Source of the DNA: Acidiferrimicrobium sp. IK
GTDB taxonomy: Bacteria; Actinomycetota; Acidimicrobiia; Acidimicrobiales; Palsa-688
Direction: 5' to 3'
Length of the DNA stretch: 64,000 nucleotides
Assembly: GCF_025499425.1 (NCBI RefSeq)
Contig: NZ_JAIMCB010000002.1
Location: forward strand, 1-64,000
Positions 22,168 to 30,362 of this stretch are shown piece after piece. The position numbers and the translations under genes are program-made. How positions within the stretch are numbered: the stretch's first letter is position 1; each line of letters begins with the position of its first letter. The notes below the pieces were generated by a model, which worked only from the letters and a program-made list of their open reading frames with translations, was not told the DNA's origin and ran no database searches.

Positions 22168-23615
22168 GTGCTCGCACCGGTGAGGAGTTCCTCAAGGGCC
22201 TACAAGCCCGACCACGTGAGGTGTGGGTCGGTGGCGAGCGGGTCGAGGATGTGACCACGCACCCGGCGATGGCAGGTCCGGCCCGGACGATGGCGAGTGT
22301 CTTCGATCGCCAGCACGAGTACGCCGACGAGTGCCTGATGCCCGACCCCGAGACGGGCGAGGCCATCAACGTCAGCCACATGATCCCCCGGTCCAAGGAG
22401 GACCTCGAACGCCGCGGCGTCGGGCTGCGACGGATCGCCGAGACGACCGTCGGGATGATGGGGCGCACGCCCGACTACATGAACGTGACCTTCGCCGGGT
22501 TCGCCGGCGAGCCCGAGTCGTGGCTGGGACCGGACGGCAGCAACGTCGAAGGAACAGCGAACCTGGCTGCGTTCCAGAAGGAGCTGGGCCGTCAGGACAT
22601 CTCGCTGACCCACACCATCATCCACCCCACGATCGACCGCGCCACGGACGGGACGTTCACCGGCAACGCAGTGCCGTTGCACAAGGTGGGCGAGACCGAC
22701 GACGCGATCGTCGTGCGCGGTGCCCGGATCCTCGCCACGCTGGCGCCCTTCGCCGACGAGCTCGCCGTATACCCGGCGTTCCCGTTGCCTGGTGAGGCTC
22801 CCGACAGCTACGCGCTCAGCTTCTCGGTGGGGATGGAGGCGCCCGGGCTGGTGTTCCTCTGCCGTGACAGCACGACTGCGGAGGGCGCCGATCCGTTCGA
22901 TCGACCGGTCTCGACGCGCTTCGACGAGCAGGACGCGTTCGTGATGTTCGACGACGTCGAGATCCCGAAGTCCCGGGTGTTCATCGACGGCAACAAGGAC
23001 GTCTACAACTCCGTGATGTTCCGGGCCTGGTACCCGAACGTCATGCAGCAGACGACCACACGTGCGCTCACGAAGCTCGAGTTCGCGTACGGGCTCGCCA
23101 GTCTCCTGGCCGAGGCCGTCAACGACACCTCACCGCACACGCTTGAAGCACTCGGTGAGATCCAGAGCTACGTCGAGGTGACCCGAAGCGCGCTCCTGCT
23201 CGCCGTGGAGCACGCCGCGCCGAACGAGTCAGGCGTCTGGTTCCCCGACGGCCGAGCCCTGCACCCGATGCGGTCGCTGCTGGCCACGTGGTTCCCGCGG
23301 GTCAACAACATCATCCTGACCATCGGGAGCCACAACCTGTTGGCGACCCCGAGCCGCGCCATGCTCGACGACGCCAGGCTCCGCGCGCTGAGCGAGGAGT
23401 TCCTCTGCGGCGCCAAGGGCATGGATGCCGAGCGACGAGCGGCCCTCTTCCGCCTGGCATGGGACTTCGTCGGCTCCGGCCTCGGCGCCCGCATGGACCT
23501 GTACGAGCGCAACTACCTCACCTCGGCCCGCACGAACCGCACGCTCGCCCACATGATGGCCGACCGGACCGTGCCTTACGCGCTCGTCGACGAGATCCTC
23601 TCGTTCGGACGATGA
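22164..23615 (+). CDS. hpaB: 4-hydroxyphenylacetate 3-hydroxylase-family monooxygenase, HpaB-like
   Basis: A 483-residue HpaB-family oxygenase component of a two-component flavin monooxygenase with an acyl-CoA dehydrogenase-like fold. Characteristic blocks are RTGEEFLKGLQARPREVWVGGERVEDVT..HPA, TPDYMNVTFAGFAGEP, the flavin/substrate region DISLTHTIIHPTIDR, VFIDGNKDVYN and WYPNVMQQTTTRALTKLEFAYGL. It should ortho-hydroxylate a phenolic substrate to the catechol used by the adjacent dioxygenase. ATGA overlaps link it to both neighbours. The natural phenol is unknown; 4-hydroxyphenylacetate is only the family prototype. Confidence 0.9.
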   Translation: MSARTGEEFLKGLQARPREVWVGGERVEDVTTHPAMAGPARTMASVFDRQHEYADECLMPDPETGEAINVSHMIPRSKEDLERRGVGLRRIAETTVGMMGRTPDYMNVTFAGFAGEPESWLGPDGSNVEGTANLAAFQKELGRQDISLTHTIIHPTIDRATDGTFTGNAVPLHKVGETDDAIVVRGARILATLAPFADELAVYPAFPLPGEAPDSYALSFSVGMEAPGLVFLCRDSTTAEGADPFDRPVSTRFDEQDAFVMFDDVEIPKSRVFIDGNKDVYNSVMFRAWYPNVMQQTTTRALTKLEFAYGLASLLAEAVNDTSPHTLEALGEIQSYVEVTRSALLLAVEHAAPNESGVWFPDGRALHPMRSLLATWFPRVNNIILTIGSHNLLATPSRAMLDDARLRALSEEFLCGAKGMDAERRAALFRLAWDFVGSGLGARMDLYERNYLTSARTNRTLAHMMADRTVPYALVDEILSFGR

Positions 23616-24163
23616 CCCCGTCCCCCATGACCGGGACGGTGGCCCGACCCGTGCTCGGCGACCGGCCTGCTGACCCGTCGTCGCCGCCCGACTACCGCCG
23701 GGTCCTGGGTCGGATCCCGACGGGTGTTGCGATCGTCGCCGGCATATACGGTGCCAGGCCAGTGGGTGTGGCAGTCGGCTCGTTCACGTCCGTGTCGCTC
23801 GACCCACCACTCGTCGGCTTCTTCATCGCCACCACCTCGACCACGTGGCCAGTCATCGAGCTGTCAGGGGGGTTCTGCGCCAGCATCCTGGGTGCCGACC
23901 AGGACGGGGTCTCACGGCAGTTCGGCACCAGCGGCGCCGAGAGGTTCGCCGGCTGCGGCTGGCGGTCCAGCCCGGGCGGCCGGCCGATCATCGACGGAGC
24001 GGTGGCGTGGCTGGACTGCTCGATCGAAGAGATCCTGCCCGCCGGCGATCATCGGCTGGTCCTCGGCCGCATCGAGTCCATGGCATCCTCGCACGATGGT
24101 GAACCCCTCGTCTTCCTCGGAGGCCGCCACCGGCGGCTAACGGAGGAGCGTCGTGACGCCTGA
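23612..24163 (+). CDS. hpaC: Flavin reductase, HpaC-like
   Basis: A 183-residue flavin reductase of the HpaC/HsaB type that supplies reduced flavin to the HpaB-like oxygenase. Typical features: YRRVLGRIPTGVAIVAGIYGARPVGVAVGSFTSVSLDPPLVGFFI at the N-terminus, FCASILGADQDGVSRQFGTSG in the middle and ILPAGDHRLVLGRI with the conserved GDH near the end. It overlaps the hpaB-like stop by 4 bp and the next gene by 11 bp, so the three are translationally coupled. Confidence 0.88.
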   Translation: MTPSPMTGTVARPVLGDRPADPSSPPDYRRVLGRIPTGVAIVAGIYGARPVGVAVGSFTSVSLDPPLVGFFIATTSTTWPVIELSGGFCASILGADQDGVSRQFGTSGAERFAGCGWRSSPGGRPIIDGAVAWLDCSIEEILPAGDHRLVLGRIESMASSHDGEPLVFLGGRHRRLTEERRDA

Positions 24164-24785
24164 CGTCATGGAGGCTCCGCCAGCGACGGACCGGCCGAGC
24201 ATCGGGTGCCAGGCGCTTGATGACCGCCCACTGACGACTGCGGTGTGGCTGCCCGCCGTGGTCGCCGCGCACGCGCAGCGCGATCCGTCGCGCACCGCGA
24301 TCGAGGTCGCGGGTCGTCCCACGTCGTTCGCCACGCTCCATCGGCGCAGCCGCAAGCTCGCGTCCTCACTCGGCGGGCTCGCCGCGCCCGGAGCGATGGT
24401 GGACATCGTGTGCTGCGCCGAACACCTCGATGAGCTGCTCGTGGCCTACCTCGCGTGTCGTACCGCCGGGTTGCGTCCGTGCGTCCACATGCCCTCCGAG
24501 CTCCCAGCCGATCGCGGCCACGGGGCGGTCGGTGCCGTCGCTTGCGAGTCGGGCACCGCTGCATGGCAGGCCGCCGGACTCCGGGGATGGCTGGTCGGTG
24601 ACGGACTCGGCGCCCGGTGGTGGCGGCTGCTCGAGCTCATACACCCTCCGCTCGAGCTGGATAGGTCACACGCAATCGCCGACGAGGTCGACCTCATTCG
24701 TGGACCAGGCACCGTCGTCGGTCCAGGCGACATCCGGACGTCGCTCGGCGCGCTTGCTGCCGGCGTCGTGCAACGGCTCGGGTGA
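24153..24785 (+). CDS. Truncated AMP-ligase-like protein, N-terminal fragment
   Basis: A 210-residue protein whose residues about 28-110 resemble the first third of an acyl-CoA synthetase (AVWLPAVVAAHAQRDPSRTAIEVAGRPTSFATLHRRSRKLASSL, then VDIVCCAEHLDELLVAYLACRTAGLRPCV). The P-loop (SGTT-PKG), adenylate-binding and catalytic lysine motifs are all absent, and the last ~90 residues match nothing I recognise. It starts with GTG inside the hpaC-like gene. It could be a relic, or a stand-alone domain with a binding or partner role. The clean overlap with hpaC and its open frame argue against a random shadow. Confidence 0.55.
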   Translation: MTPDVMEAPPATDRPSIGCQALDDRPLTTAVWLPAVVAAHAQRDPSRTAIEVAGRPTSFATLHRRSRKLASSLGGLAAPGAMVDIVCCAEHLDELLVAYLACRTAGLRPCVHMPSELPADRGHGAVGAVACESGTAAWQAAGLRGWLVGDGLGARWWRLLELIHPPLELDRSHAIADEVDLIRGPGTVVGPGDIRTSLGALAAGVVQRLG

Positions 24786-24885
24786 CCCGACCTCCGGAGG
24801 GGCCGACCAAAGGGCCACGGGACTGACGTCGGCCGGTACACCGATCCACCCCAGCGCGCCAGAGTGGTTCCGTCGAGCCCTGGCG

Positions 24886-25764
24886 GTGCCGTTCACGGAT
24901 GGGTTCGTCGACGTCGAAGGCGCGTCCGTCCACTACGTCGCCTGGGGTGAGCCCGGGCAGCGGGGCCTGGTGTTCGTGCACGGCGGGGGAGCGAACGCTC
25001 ACTGGTGGACCCATGTGGCCGCCGCATTCGCAAGCGAGCGGCGCGTCGTGGCCGTCGACTTGAGCGGCCACGGGGACAGCAGCCACCGTGAGCGCTACGA
25101 CCTCGGACAGTGGGCCCGCGAGGTGCTGTCCGCTGCAGACCACGCCGGCGCCGTAGGCCCGCCCGTCATCGTCGGCCACAGCATGGGGGGCTTCGTCGCC
25201 ATCGCCACGGCGTCGCTCCACCCCGCCCAGGTGGAAGGGATCATCGCGTGTGACTCGCCCGTGACCGAACCAGACCCCGAGGTGGACTCGTCGCGACGGG
25301 TTCAGGAGGTCAACGAGCGGCCCCGTCTATGGGCCAGCCGCGAGATGGCAGTCGACAGGTTCCGCACCGTCCCGCCGCAGGCTAACTACCTCGACTTCGT
25401 CCGCGACCACGTCGCTCGGCGTTCGCTGAAGCCTGTCGAAGGTGGCTGGCAGTGGAAGTCCGACCGCGCGCTGTCCGAGCAGTTCCAGCAGCATTTGCAG
25501 GGAATGGCGCTGCCCTACCTTGAGACGCTGGCGGCACGCTTCGCGCTGCTGCGCTCCGAGTTCGGGTTGGTCACCGACGACATCGGCGCCTCCATGTTCG
25601 AGGTCACGGGTCGGAAGGCGCCTGTGTTCGTGCTGCCCGAAGCCGGCCACCACCCGATGCTCGACCAACCGCTCAGCCTGCTCGCGGCGCTCCGCGCCCT
25701 ACTCGCCGACTGGGACCACTCCGAACCCCACCGTCGGCTTAGCAGTGAATCGACCTGGGTCTGA
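24886..25764 (+). CDS. Alpha/beta hydrolase, possible meta-cleavage C-C hydrolase
   Basis: An alpha/beta hydrolase of about 292 residues. Oxyanion region VFVHGGGANAHWW, nucleophile elbow VIVGHSMGGFVAI with Ser, and catalytic His in LPEAGHHPMLDQP are clear; WGEPGQRG at the start is typical of the family. In an aromatic island it may hydrolyse a ring-cleavage product or an ester. The start is uncertain: GTG 24886 is the conservative choice, but the upstream in-frame APEWFRRAL looks like family sequence, so a start at TTG 24754 or CTG 24823 is possible. The IS630 element begins 2 bp after its stop. Confidence 0.8.
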   Translation: MPFTDGFVDVEGASVHYVAWGEPGQRGLVFVHGGGANAHWWTHVAAAFASERRVVAVDLSGHGDSSHRERYDLGQWAREVLSAADHAGAVGPPVIVGHSMGGFVAIATASLHPAQVEGIIACDSPVTEPDPEVDSSRRVQEVNERPRLWASREMAVDRFRTVPPQANYLDFVRDHVARRSLKPVEGGWQWKSDRALSEQFQQHLQGMALPYLETLAARFALLRSEFGLVTDDIGASMFEVTGRKAPVFVLPEAGHHPMLDQPLSLLAALRALLADWDHSEPHRRLSSESTWV

Positions 25765-25766
25765 TG

Positions 25767-26943
25767 GAGGCTCGGGCTATCGGATTCCACCCCAGCGCAC
25801 CATCGCAGCGGGGCGCGAGCCGGCCCGTCGGCTCCCAACCCGAAGATCACGGGTCGTGCGCGAGGCTGGCTCGGATGTCTTTGGTCCATCGATACAGCCT
25901 GGCTAGTGTCTTCCGCCGGCGTGCGAAGTCATCCCAGGCGTTGGCGTTGCGGTCCCGGATCGTGCTGGCCTGCGGAGACGGCTTGTCGAACAAGGCGGTC
26001 GCCGAGCGGGAGAGGGTCAACCAGGCGACGGTCGGTAAATGGCGGCGCCGGTTCCTCGACGCCCGCCTCGACGGGCTGGTGGACGATCCCCGCCCGGGGC
26101 GGCCGCCGTCGATCACCGCCGAGCAGGTGGAGGATGTTGTGGCTGCCACGTTGGAGCAGACGCCGGCGAACGCAACGCATTGGTCGAGGACGAAGATGGC
26201 GGAGCGGACGGGGTTGTCGCCGTCGACGATCGGCCGGATCTGGAAGACCTTCGAGATCAAACCACACCGAACCGAGGGGTTCAAGCTGTCGAATGGCCCC
26301 GCCGTTTGCGGACAAGGTCTTCGACGTCGTCGGCTTGTACCTCAACCCTCCAGACGGCGCCGTTGTCTATTGCGTGGACGAGAAGTCACAAGTGCAGGCG
26401 CTACCCCGTTCTCAGCCGGCGTTCCCGATGATGCCGTACATGGCCGAACCGCGCACGCATGACTACCGCCACGGCACGACCAGCCTGCTCGCGGCGTTCA
26501 ACACCGCGGACGGGACGGTGATCTCCGCCCTGCACCGCCGGCATCGGGCGATCGAGTTCAAGAAGTTCCTGGCCAGGATCAACGACACGGTCCCCGACGG
26601 GCTCGACGTGCACCCGGTCTGCGACAACTACGGCACCCACAAGGCGCCCGGGGTCAAGGCGTGGCTGGACCGCCATCCCCGTTTCCACGAGCACTACACG
26701 CCGACCTACTCGAGTTGGATCAATCAGGTCGAGCGGTTGTTTGCCTACATCACCCCCGATCTGCTGCAACGCTCCGACCGCCGCAGCGTTCAAGCCCTCG
26801 AAGCAGACGTACGATCCTGGATCGCCGCCTGGAACGACAACCCCAAGCCGTTCATCTGGACCAAGACCGCCGAGCAGATCCTCGACAAGCCCGGACGACT
26901 ATTACAACGAATTAACGGCGGGGTACGCTAGCTCTAGAGCCTC
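25767..26943 (+). mobile_element. IS630-family insertion sequence (copy 2), nearly complete
   Basis: About 1177 bp bounded by GAGGCTC (25767-25773) and its complement GAGCCTC (26937-26943). The imperfect terminal repeats extend about 18 bp, TGGAGGCTCGGGCTATCG on the left against the complement of 26927-26945. TA follows the right end (26944-26945), as expected for IS630 targeting, while the left flank reads TG, a likely mutation. It carries one transposase split by a frameshift. Copy 1 at 16229-16730 lies in the opposite orientation, so the two bracket the aromatic island. Confidence 0.85.
25875..26931 (+). pseudogene. IS630-family transposase with one frameshift
   Basis: If joined across the frameshift the protein is about 351 residues, normal for IS630. 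The N-terminal half (from ATG 25875) has helix-turn-helix segments GLSNKAVAERERVNQATVGKW and RLDGLVDDPRPGRPPSIT. The C-terminal half has the DDE residues in VYCVDEKS, VCDNYGTHKAPGV and SSWINQVERLF. One extra C in the run GGCCCC near 26294-26299 moves the frame right after FKLSNG. All catalytic residues survive, so loss of function is recent, or the shift is bypassed by slippage as in some IS630 elements. Confidence 0.82.
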
Positions 26944-26957
26944 TACCAGCTCCACAC

Positions 26958-26993
26958 CCGGCGCCAGCTCACGAGCCGGCGCTAGTTCACGAC
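26958..26993. repeat. Tandem 18-bp direct repeat beside the IS630 right end
   Basis: CCGGCGCCAGCTCACGAG (26958-26975) is followed by CCGGCGCTAGTTCACGAC (26976-26993), 15 of 18 identical. The second unit contains the stop codon of the leftward primase-polymerase gene. Confidence 0.5.
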
Positions 26994-28009
26994 CCGGACT
27001 TGGGTTTGCGGGCCCGGCTCGGGGCGACTCGGGGCGGCTCGCCGGGCATCTTCGGGTAGACCGGCGGCCACGGCGCGTCGGGGAGCCCGGCCGCCTGGTC
27101 GCACTCCACCAGCGCCAGCAGCGAGGTCAGATCCTGGGGGTGGTCTTCCATCACCGCCCACGGATCGCCGTCGGCGGCGACCCGGTCGGGCACCGTGGCG
27201 ATGGTCAGCGCGTCGATGTCGATCCGGTCCAGCTCGTCCCACCCGAACGGCGTGGACACCTGCGCTCCGGGGCGGGCCCGCACCGACCACGCCCCGAAGA
27301 TGGTCTTGTGGGGTGCGTTCTGGTTGAAGTCGATGAACACCCTCGCCCCGCGTTCCTCCTTCCACCACGCGGCGGTCACCAGGTCCGGGTGGCGCCGTTC
27401 CATCTCCCGGGCCACCGCGACCGCCGCGGCCCGCACCTCTATCGAGCTCCAGCGGGGAGCCAGTCGGGCGTAGACGTGGATGCCCCGGTTCCCGGTGGTC
27501 TTCGGGTAGGCGGCGACGCCGTGCTCGTCGAGGAGCGCCCGAACCGACCGGGCCGCGTCGCGGATCATGGAGAAATCGACGCCGGGGCTGGGATCGAGGT
27601 CGATGCGCAGCTCGTCGGCGTGCTCTTGGTCAGAGGCCCGGCTCGGCCACACGTGGAACCCTAGGCACCCGAGATTGACAGCCCAGATCACGTGGGCGAT
27701 GTCGGCGATGACCAGCGCCCGCGACGGCGTCCCGTTGGGCGTCGACACGGTGGTCGTCGCCAGCCACGGCGGGGCGGTGTCGGGTACCCGCTTCTGGAAG
27801 AACGACGAGCCGCCGGCGCCGTTGGGGAAGCGCTGCAGGAGCACCGGCCGGTCTCCCATCGCCGCCATCACCGGCCCCTCCACGGACAGGTAGTAGCGGG
27901 CCAGGTCCTCCTTGGTGTCGCCCCTTTCGTCGAAGAACACCTTGCCCGGGCTGGTGATCGTGACCTCCCGCCCGGCTGCTTCGAGCACCACGGCATCGTC
28001 GCTGGCCAC
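26987..28009 (-). CDS. LigD-type primase-polymerase (stand-alone PolDom)
   Basis: A 340-residue archaeo-eukaryotic primase-like polymerase equal to the polymerase domain of bacterial NHEJ protein LigD, as a stand-alone protein like mycobacterial Rv3730c/Rv0269c. Motifs: SPGKVFFDERGDTKEDLARYY, FHVWPSRASDQEHADELRIDLDPSPG with the metal-binding D-x-D, TTGNRGIHVYARL and ERGARVFIDFNQNAPHKTIFGAWSVRARPGAQVSTP. It should fill gaps or extend ends with ribo- or deoxyribonucleotides in repair. The GTG at 28009 is supported by a TACGCT -10 box 6 nt upstream. No Ku or ligase gene is nearby. Confidence 0.88.
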   Translation of the reverse strand: MASDDAVVLEAAGREVTITSPGKVFFDERGDTKEDLARYYLSVEGPVMAAMGDRPVLLQRFPNGAGGSSFFQKRVPDTAPPWLATTTVSTPNGTPSRALVIADIAHVIWAVNLGCLGFHVWPSRASDQEHADELRIDLDPSPGVDFSMIRDAARSVRALLDEHGVAAYPKTTGNRGIHVYARLAPRWSSIEVRAAAVAVAREMERRHPDLVTAAWWKEERGARVFIDFNQNAPHKTIFGAWSVRARPGAQVSTPFGWDELDRIDIDALTIATVPDRVAADGDPWAVMEDHPQDLTSLLALVECDQAAGLPDAPWPPVYPKMPGEPPRVAPSRARKPKSGS

Positions 28010-28015
28010 ACGCGG

Positions 28016-28021
28016 AGCGTA
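28016..28021 (-). promoter_or_regulatory. -10 box of the primase-polymerase gene (leaderless)
   Basis: Minus-strand TACGCT ends 6 nt before the GTG at 28009. Confidence 0.5.
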
Positions 28022-28032
28022 GCGAGCCGACC

Positions 28033-30258
28033 CTAGAACTGCAGCGACGCTCCGATCGGCGGGTCGTCGCCGTCGAGCGGGAGGCGCTCGAGGGACGGGT
28101 CGAGCAGGTCGATGCGGGCGCCGGCGCGCACCAGCACCGGGATCCGTTCCAGCGGCGCGTCGAGGGTGATGGCGGCGCCGGCCGGCCCCCCGTGGTGGAC
28201 GACGCCCGGGGCTTGGCGGCGCAGCCCTCGGGTGGTCGGGTCGTAAGACACTGCGCTCCACAGCTCGACCCACTCGCCTGGCGGCACCGCGACGAGGCGG
28301 GATGTCGCGCCGGGGGTCAGGACCGGTGCCACCAGGAGGTCGGAGCCGAGGAGGTACTGGTCGTCCACGCCGGCCATCCGCTCGACATCGGGCCACACCA
28401 GCCCGCACGCCCGCATCAGCGGCGCCCCGCAGCGTCGGTACTCCTCGACCCCGGCACGGAGGTACGGCAGCAGCTGGGTGTGCAGCGCCGCCCACCGCCG
28501 CCAGTGCGGGAGGATCCCCTCGTCCCAGACCTGCGGCCGGCGGTAGGGGAACACCTCGATCCCCGACGATTTGGTTCGCATCACCGGCGAGAGGGCCGAG
28601 AACTGGATCCAGCGGATGAGCAGCTCCGGGTCGAGCTGCTCGACGCTCGAGAAGAACCCGCCGGTGTCGCTGCCCCACACCGCGACGCCGCTGGCGCCGA
28701 TGGAAAGGCCTTGGCGTACGGCGCTGGCCAGACCGTCGAACCCCCATCCCGTCGTCGGGTCGCCGCCCCACACGATCGGCGCCCACGGGGCGGTGCCGGT
28801 CCAGCCGGAGCGAACGAAGCGCGCCAGCGGCCGTCCCGCGGCCGCCTCGAGCGCGGCGGCGACGCCCGCCGCGGCGCGGTGGTAGTCAGTCGGGTAGCGG
28901 TTGTGGAGCGCCTCTCCCGGCGTGCCGTCGGCGGCGACCGCGTCGAAGGGGGTGTACTCGCCGAAATCCTCCATCCACCCGTCGTGGCCGGCGTCGACCA
29001 CCTCCGCCGCGACGGCGCCCCATGCGTCCGCGGCGCCCGGAGCGGTGAAGTCGTACTGGGCTTCGATCGCCTCGGGCGGCGTCCGGCCGCCGGCGTAGGC
29101 GGTGAAGGTGTAGGGCGTCCCGTCGGCTCGTCGCTGCAGGGCGCCGGCCGCCGCGGCCGCCGCGTACGCGTCGGTGAAGTCCTCCCCGACGAAGGGGTTG
29201 AGGTAGCTGAGCGTCGCCAGGCCCTCGGCGTGGAAGTGGGCGCAGCGGGCCCGTTCGTCTTGCTCGTGGCCGCGGTGTTCGCCCATCGGCAGGTACCGGC
29301 AGTGGGTCTCGACCGCGGACACCGGCGCCCCCGCCTGGTGCAGCGCGGCGAGGTGACCGGCTTCCTCGTCGAGGGGGACGTGGTTGGCGTGGCCGGTCTG
29401 GACCCACGGGCCGAACCACCAGGCCGGCCCCGGCGGGGGCTGGCGGCCGGTCGCCTCGCTGAAACGGCCCAGAGCCTCGAGGGGGGACGGGCCGGGGAAC
29501 ACCCTGTAGGCCAACCGGTCGGCCTCCACCTCGAGGCTCCAGCGGTCGTCGCCGCCGGGGCGCAGCCGGTGGTAGCTGACCTCGTGGTTGTCGAGCAGCA
29601 CCCCGTATCCCGCCGTCGAGAGCAGCCAGGGGACCGGGTAGTAGGACGCGTCGGCACGCTGGCGCAGCGCCCACGGCGGGAACACGTCGACGAGCACCTC
29701 GTACTCGTAGTCCTGGTAGGGCCCTTCGCCGACGTACGCCTCGACGGTGCCGTCCCGGCGGTCCACCTCGTCGCTGCGCTCACCGAACCCGAGCCACCGC
29801 TCGCCGGCCGCGGCGAGGAACCCCTGCCCGAGCGCCTCGATCTGCGCCGGTTGCCTGCCGCTGTCGATGGTCGCCTCGACGACCAGCGCGTCGGCCGGTC
29901 CCGCCGACAGGCGCACGGCGATGCTCCAGCCGTCGGGGTGGTCGGTCGCCAGCCGGGCCTCGAAGCCGGCGGCGCCGAAGCCTCCGTCGGTCGCCGACGT
30001 GGCCGCCCACAGCTGCCGCAGGGGTGGGGCGTCCCCGTTGGCCGGGCCCGGCCGCTGCCGCCACGGCCCGGACCGCCACCGGCGCCGGGCGTCTCCCAGC
30101 GCGGTCTGGAAGCCGACCGGTCCCCACGCCTCCGGCCCGGCCGGCGCCTCCTGCAGGGCCGCGCCGCCTTGCGCCGGCATCATCACCAGCTGCCACGGGT
30201 CGCGGCGCACCTCGACGCGCCACTCCCCCACCTCGCCGCGCACGACTTGGTTGGCCAC
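28033..30258 (-). CDS. Glycoside hydrolase family 31 protein
   Basis: A 741-residue GH31 enzyme (alpha-glucosidase/alpha-xylosidase superfamily). The nucleophile region DGWMEDFGEYTPFDAV and the acid/base region RSGWTGTAPWAPIVWGGDPTTGW are intact, followed by GSDTGGFF, IQFSALSPVMRTKSSG and YLLGSDLLVAPVLTPG. There is no signal peptide, so it acts in the cytoplasm. The nucleophile segment resembles sulfoquinovosidase YihQ, but the Tyr of YihQ HSDIGGY is Phe here, so an ordinary alpha-glycoside is as likely. The GTG start has a TAGGTT box 6 nt upstream. It is 23 bp upstream of the primase-polymerase gene on the same strand. Confidence 0.87.
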   Translation of the reverse strand: MANQVVRGEVGEWRVEVRRDPWQLVMMPAQGGAALQEAPAGPEAWGPVGFQTALGDARRRWRSGPWRQRPGPANGDAPPLRQLWAATSATDGGFGAAGFEARLATDHPDGWSIAVRLSAGPADALVVEATIDSGRQPAQIEALGQGFLAAAGERWLGFGERSDEVDRRDGTVEAYVGEGPYQDYEYEVLVDVFPPWALRQRADASYYPVPWLLSTAGYGVLLDNHEVSYHRLRPGGDDRWSLEVEADRLAYRVFPGPSPLEALGRFSEATGRQPPPGPAWWFGPWVQTGHANHVPLDEEAGHLAALHQAGAPVSAVETHCRYLPMGEHRGHEQDERARCAHFHAEGLATLSYLNPFVGEDFTDAYAAAAAAGALQRRADGTPYTFTAYAGGRTPPEAIEAQYDFTAPGAADAWGAVAAEVVDAGHDGWMEDFGEYTPFDAVAADGTPGEALHNRYPTDYHRAAAGVAAALEAAAGRPLARFVRSGWTGTAPWAPIVWGGDPTTGWGFDGLASAVRQGLSIGASGVAVWGSDTGGFFSSVEQLDPELLIRWIQFSALSPVMRTKSSGIEVFPYRRPQVWDEGILPHWRRWAALHTQLLPYLRAGVEEYRRCGAPLMRACGLVWPDVERMAGVDDQYLLGSDLLVAPVLTPGATSRLVAVPPGEWVELWSAVSYDPTTRGLRRQAPGVVHHGGPAGAAITLDAPLERIPVLVRAGARIDLLDPSLERLPLDGDDPPIGASLQF

Positions 30259-30264
30259 CGCCGT

Positions 30265-30270
30265 AACCTA
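30265..30270 (-). promoter_or_regulatory. -10 box of the GH31 gene (leaderless)
   Basis: Minus-strand TAGGTT ends 6 nt before the GTG at 30258. Confidence 0.5.
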
Positions 30271-30362
30271 CCGGCGAGGAGCGGGCCGCCACCACGCTGG
30301 GCGGGACGGGGCGCCGGAGCGAGCTTCGGCCCCCCTTTCTCCGCCTGCGCCACACTGCAGCG

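Noticed and set aside
28033..30258. Naming the GH31 protein a sulfoquinovosidase because of DGWMEDFGEY
   Set aside because: The tyrosine of the YihQ sulfonate pocket region is Phe here and the arginine/tryptophan pair could not be recognised, so the narrow name is not supported.
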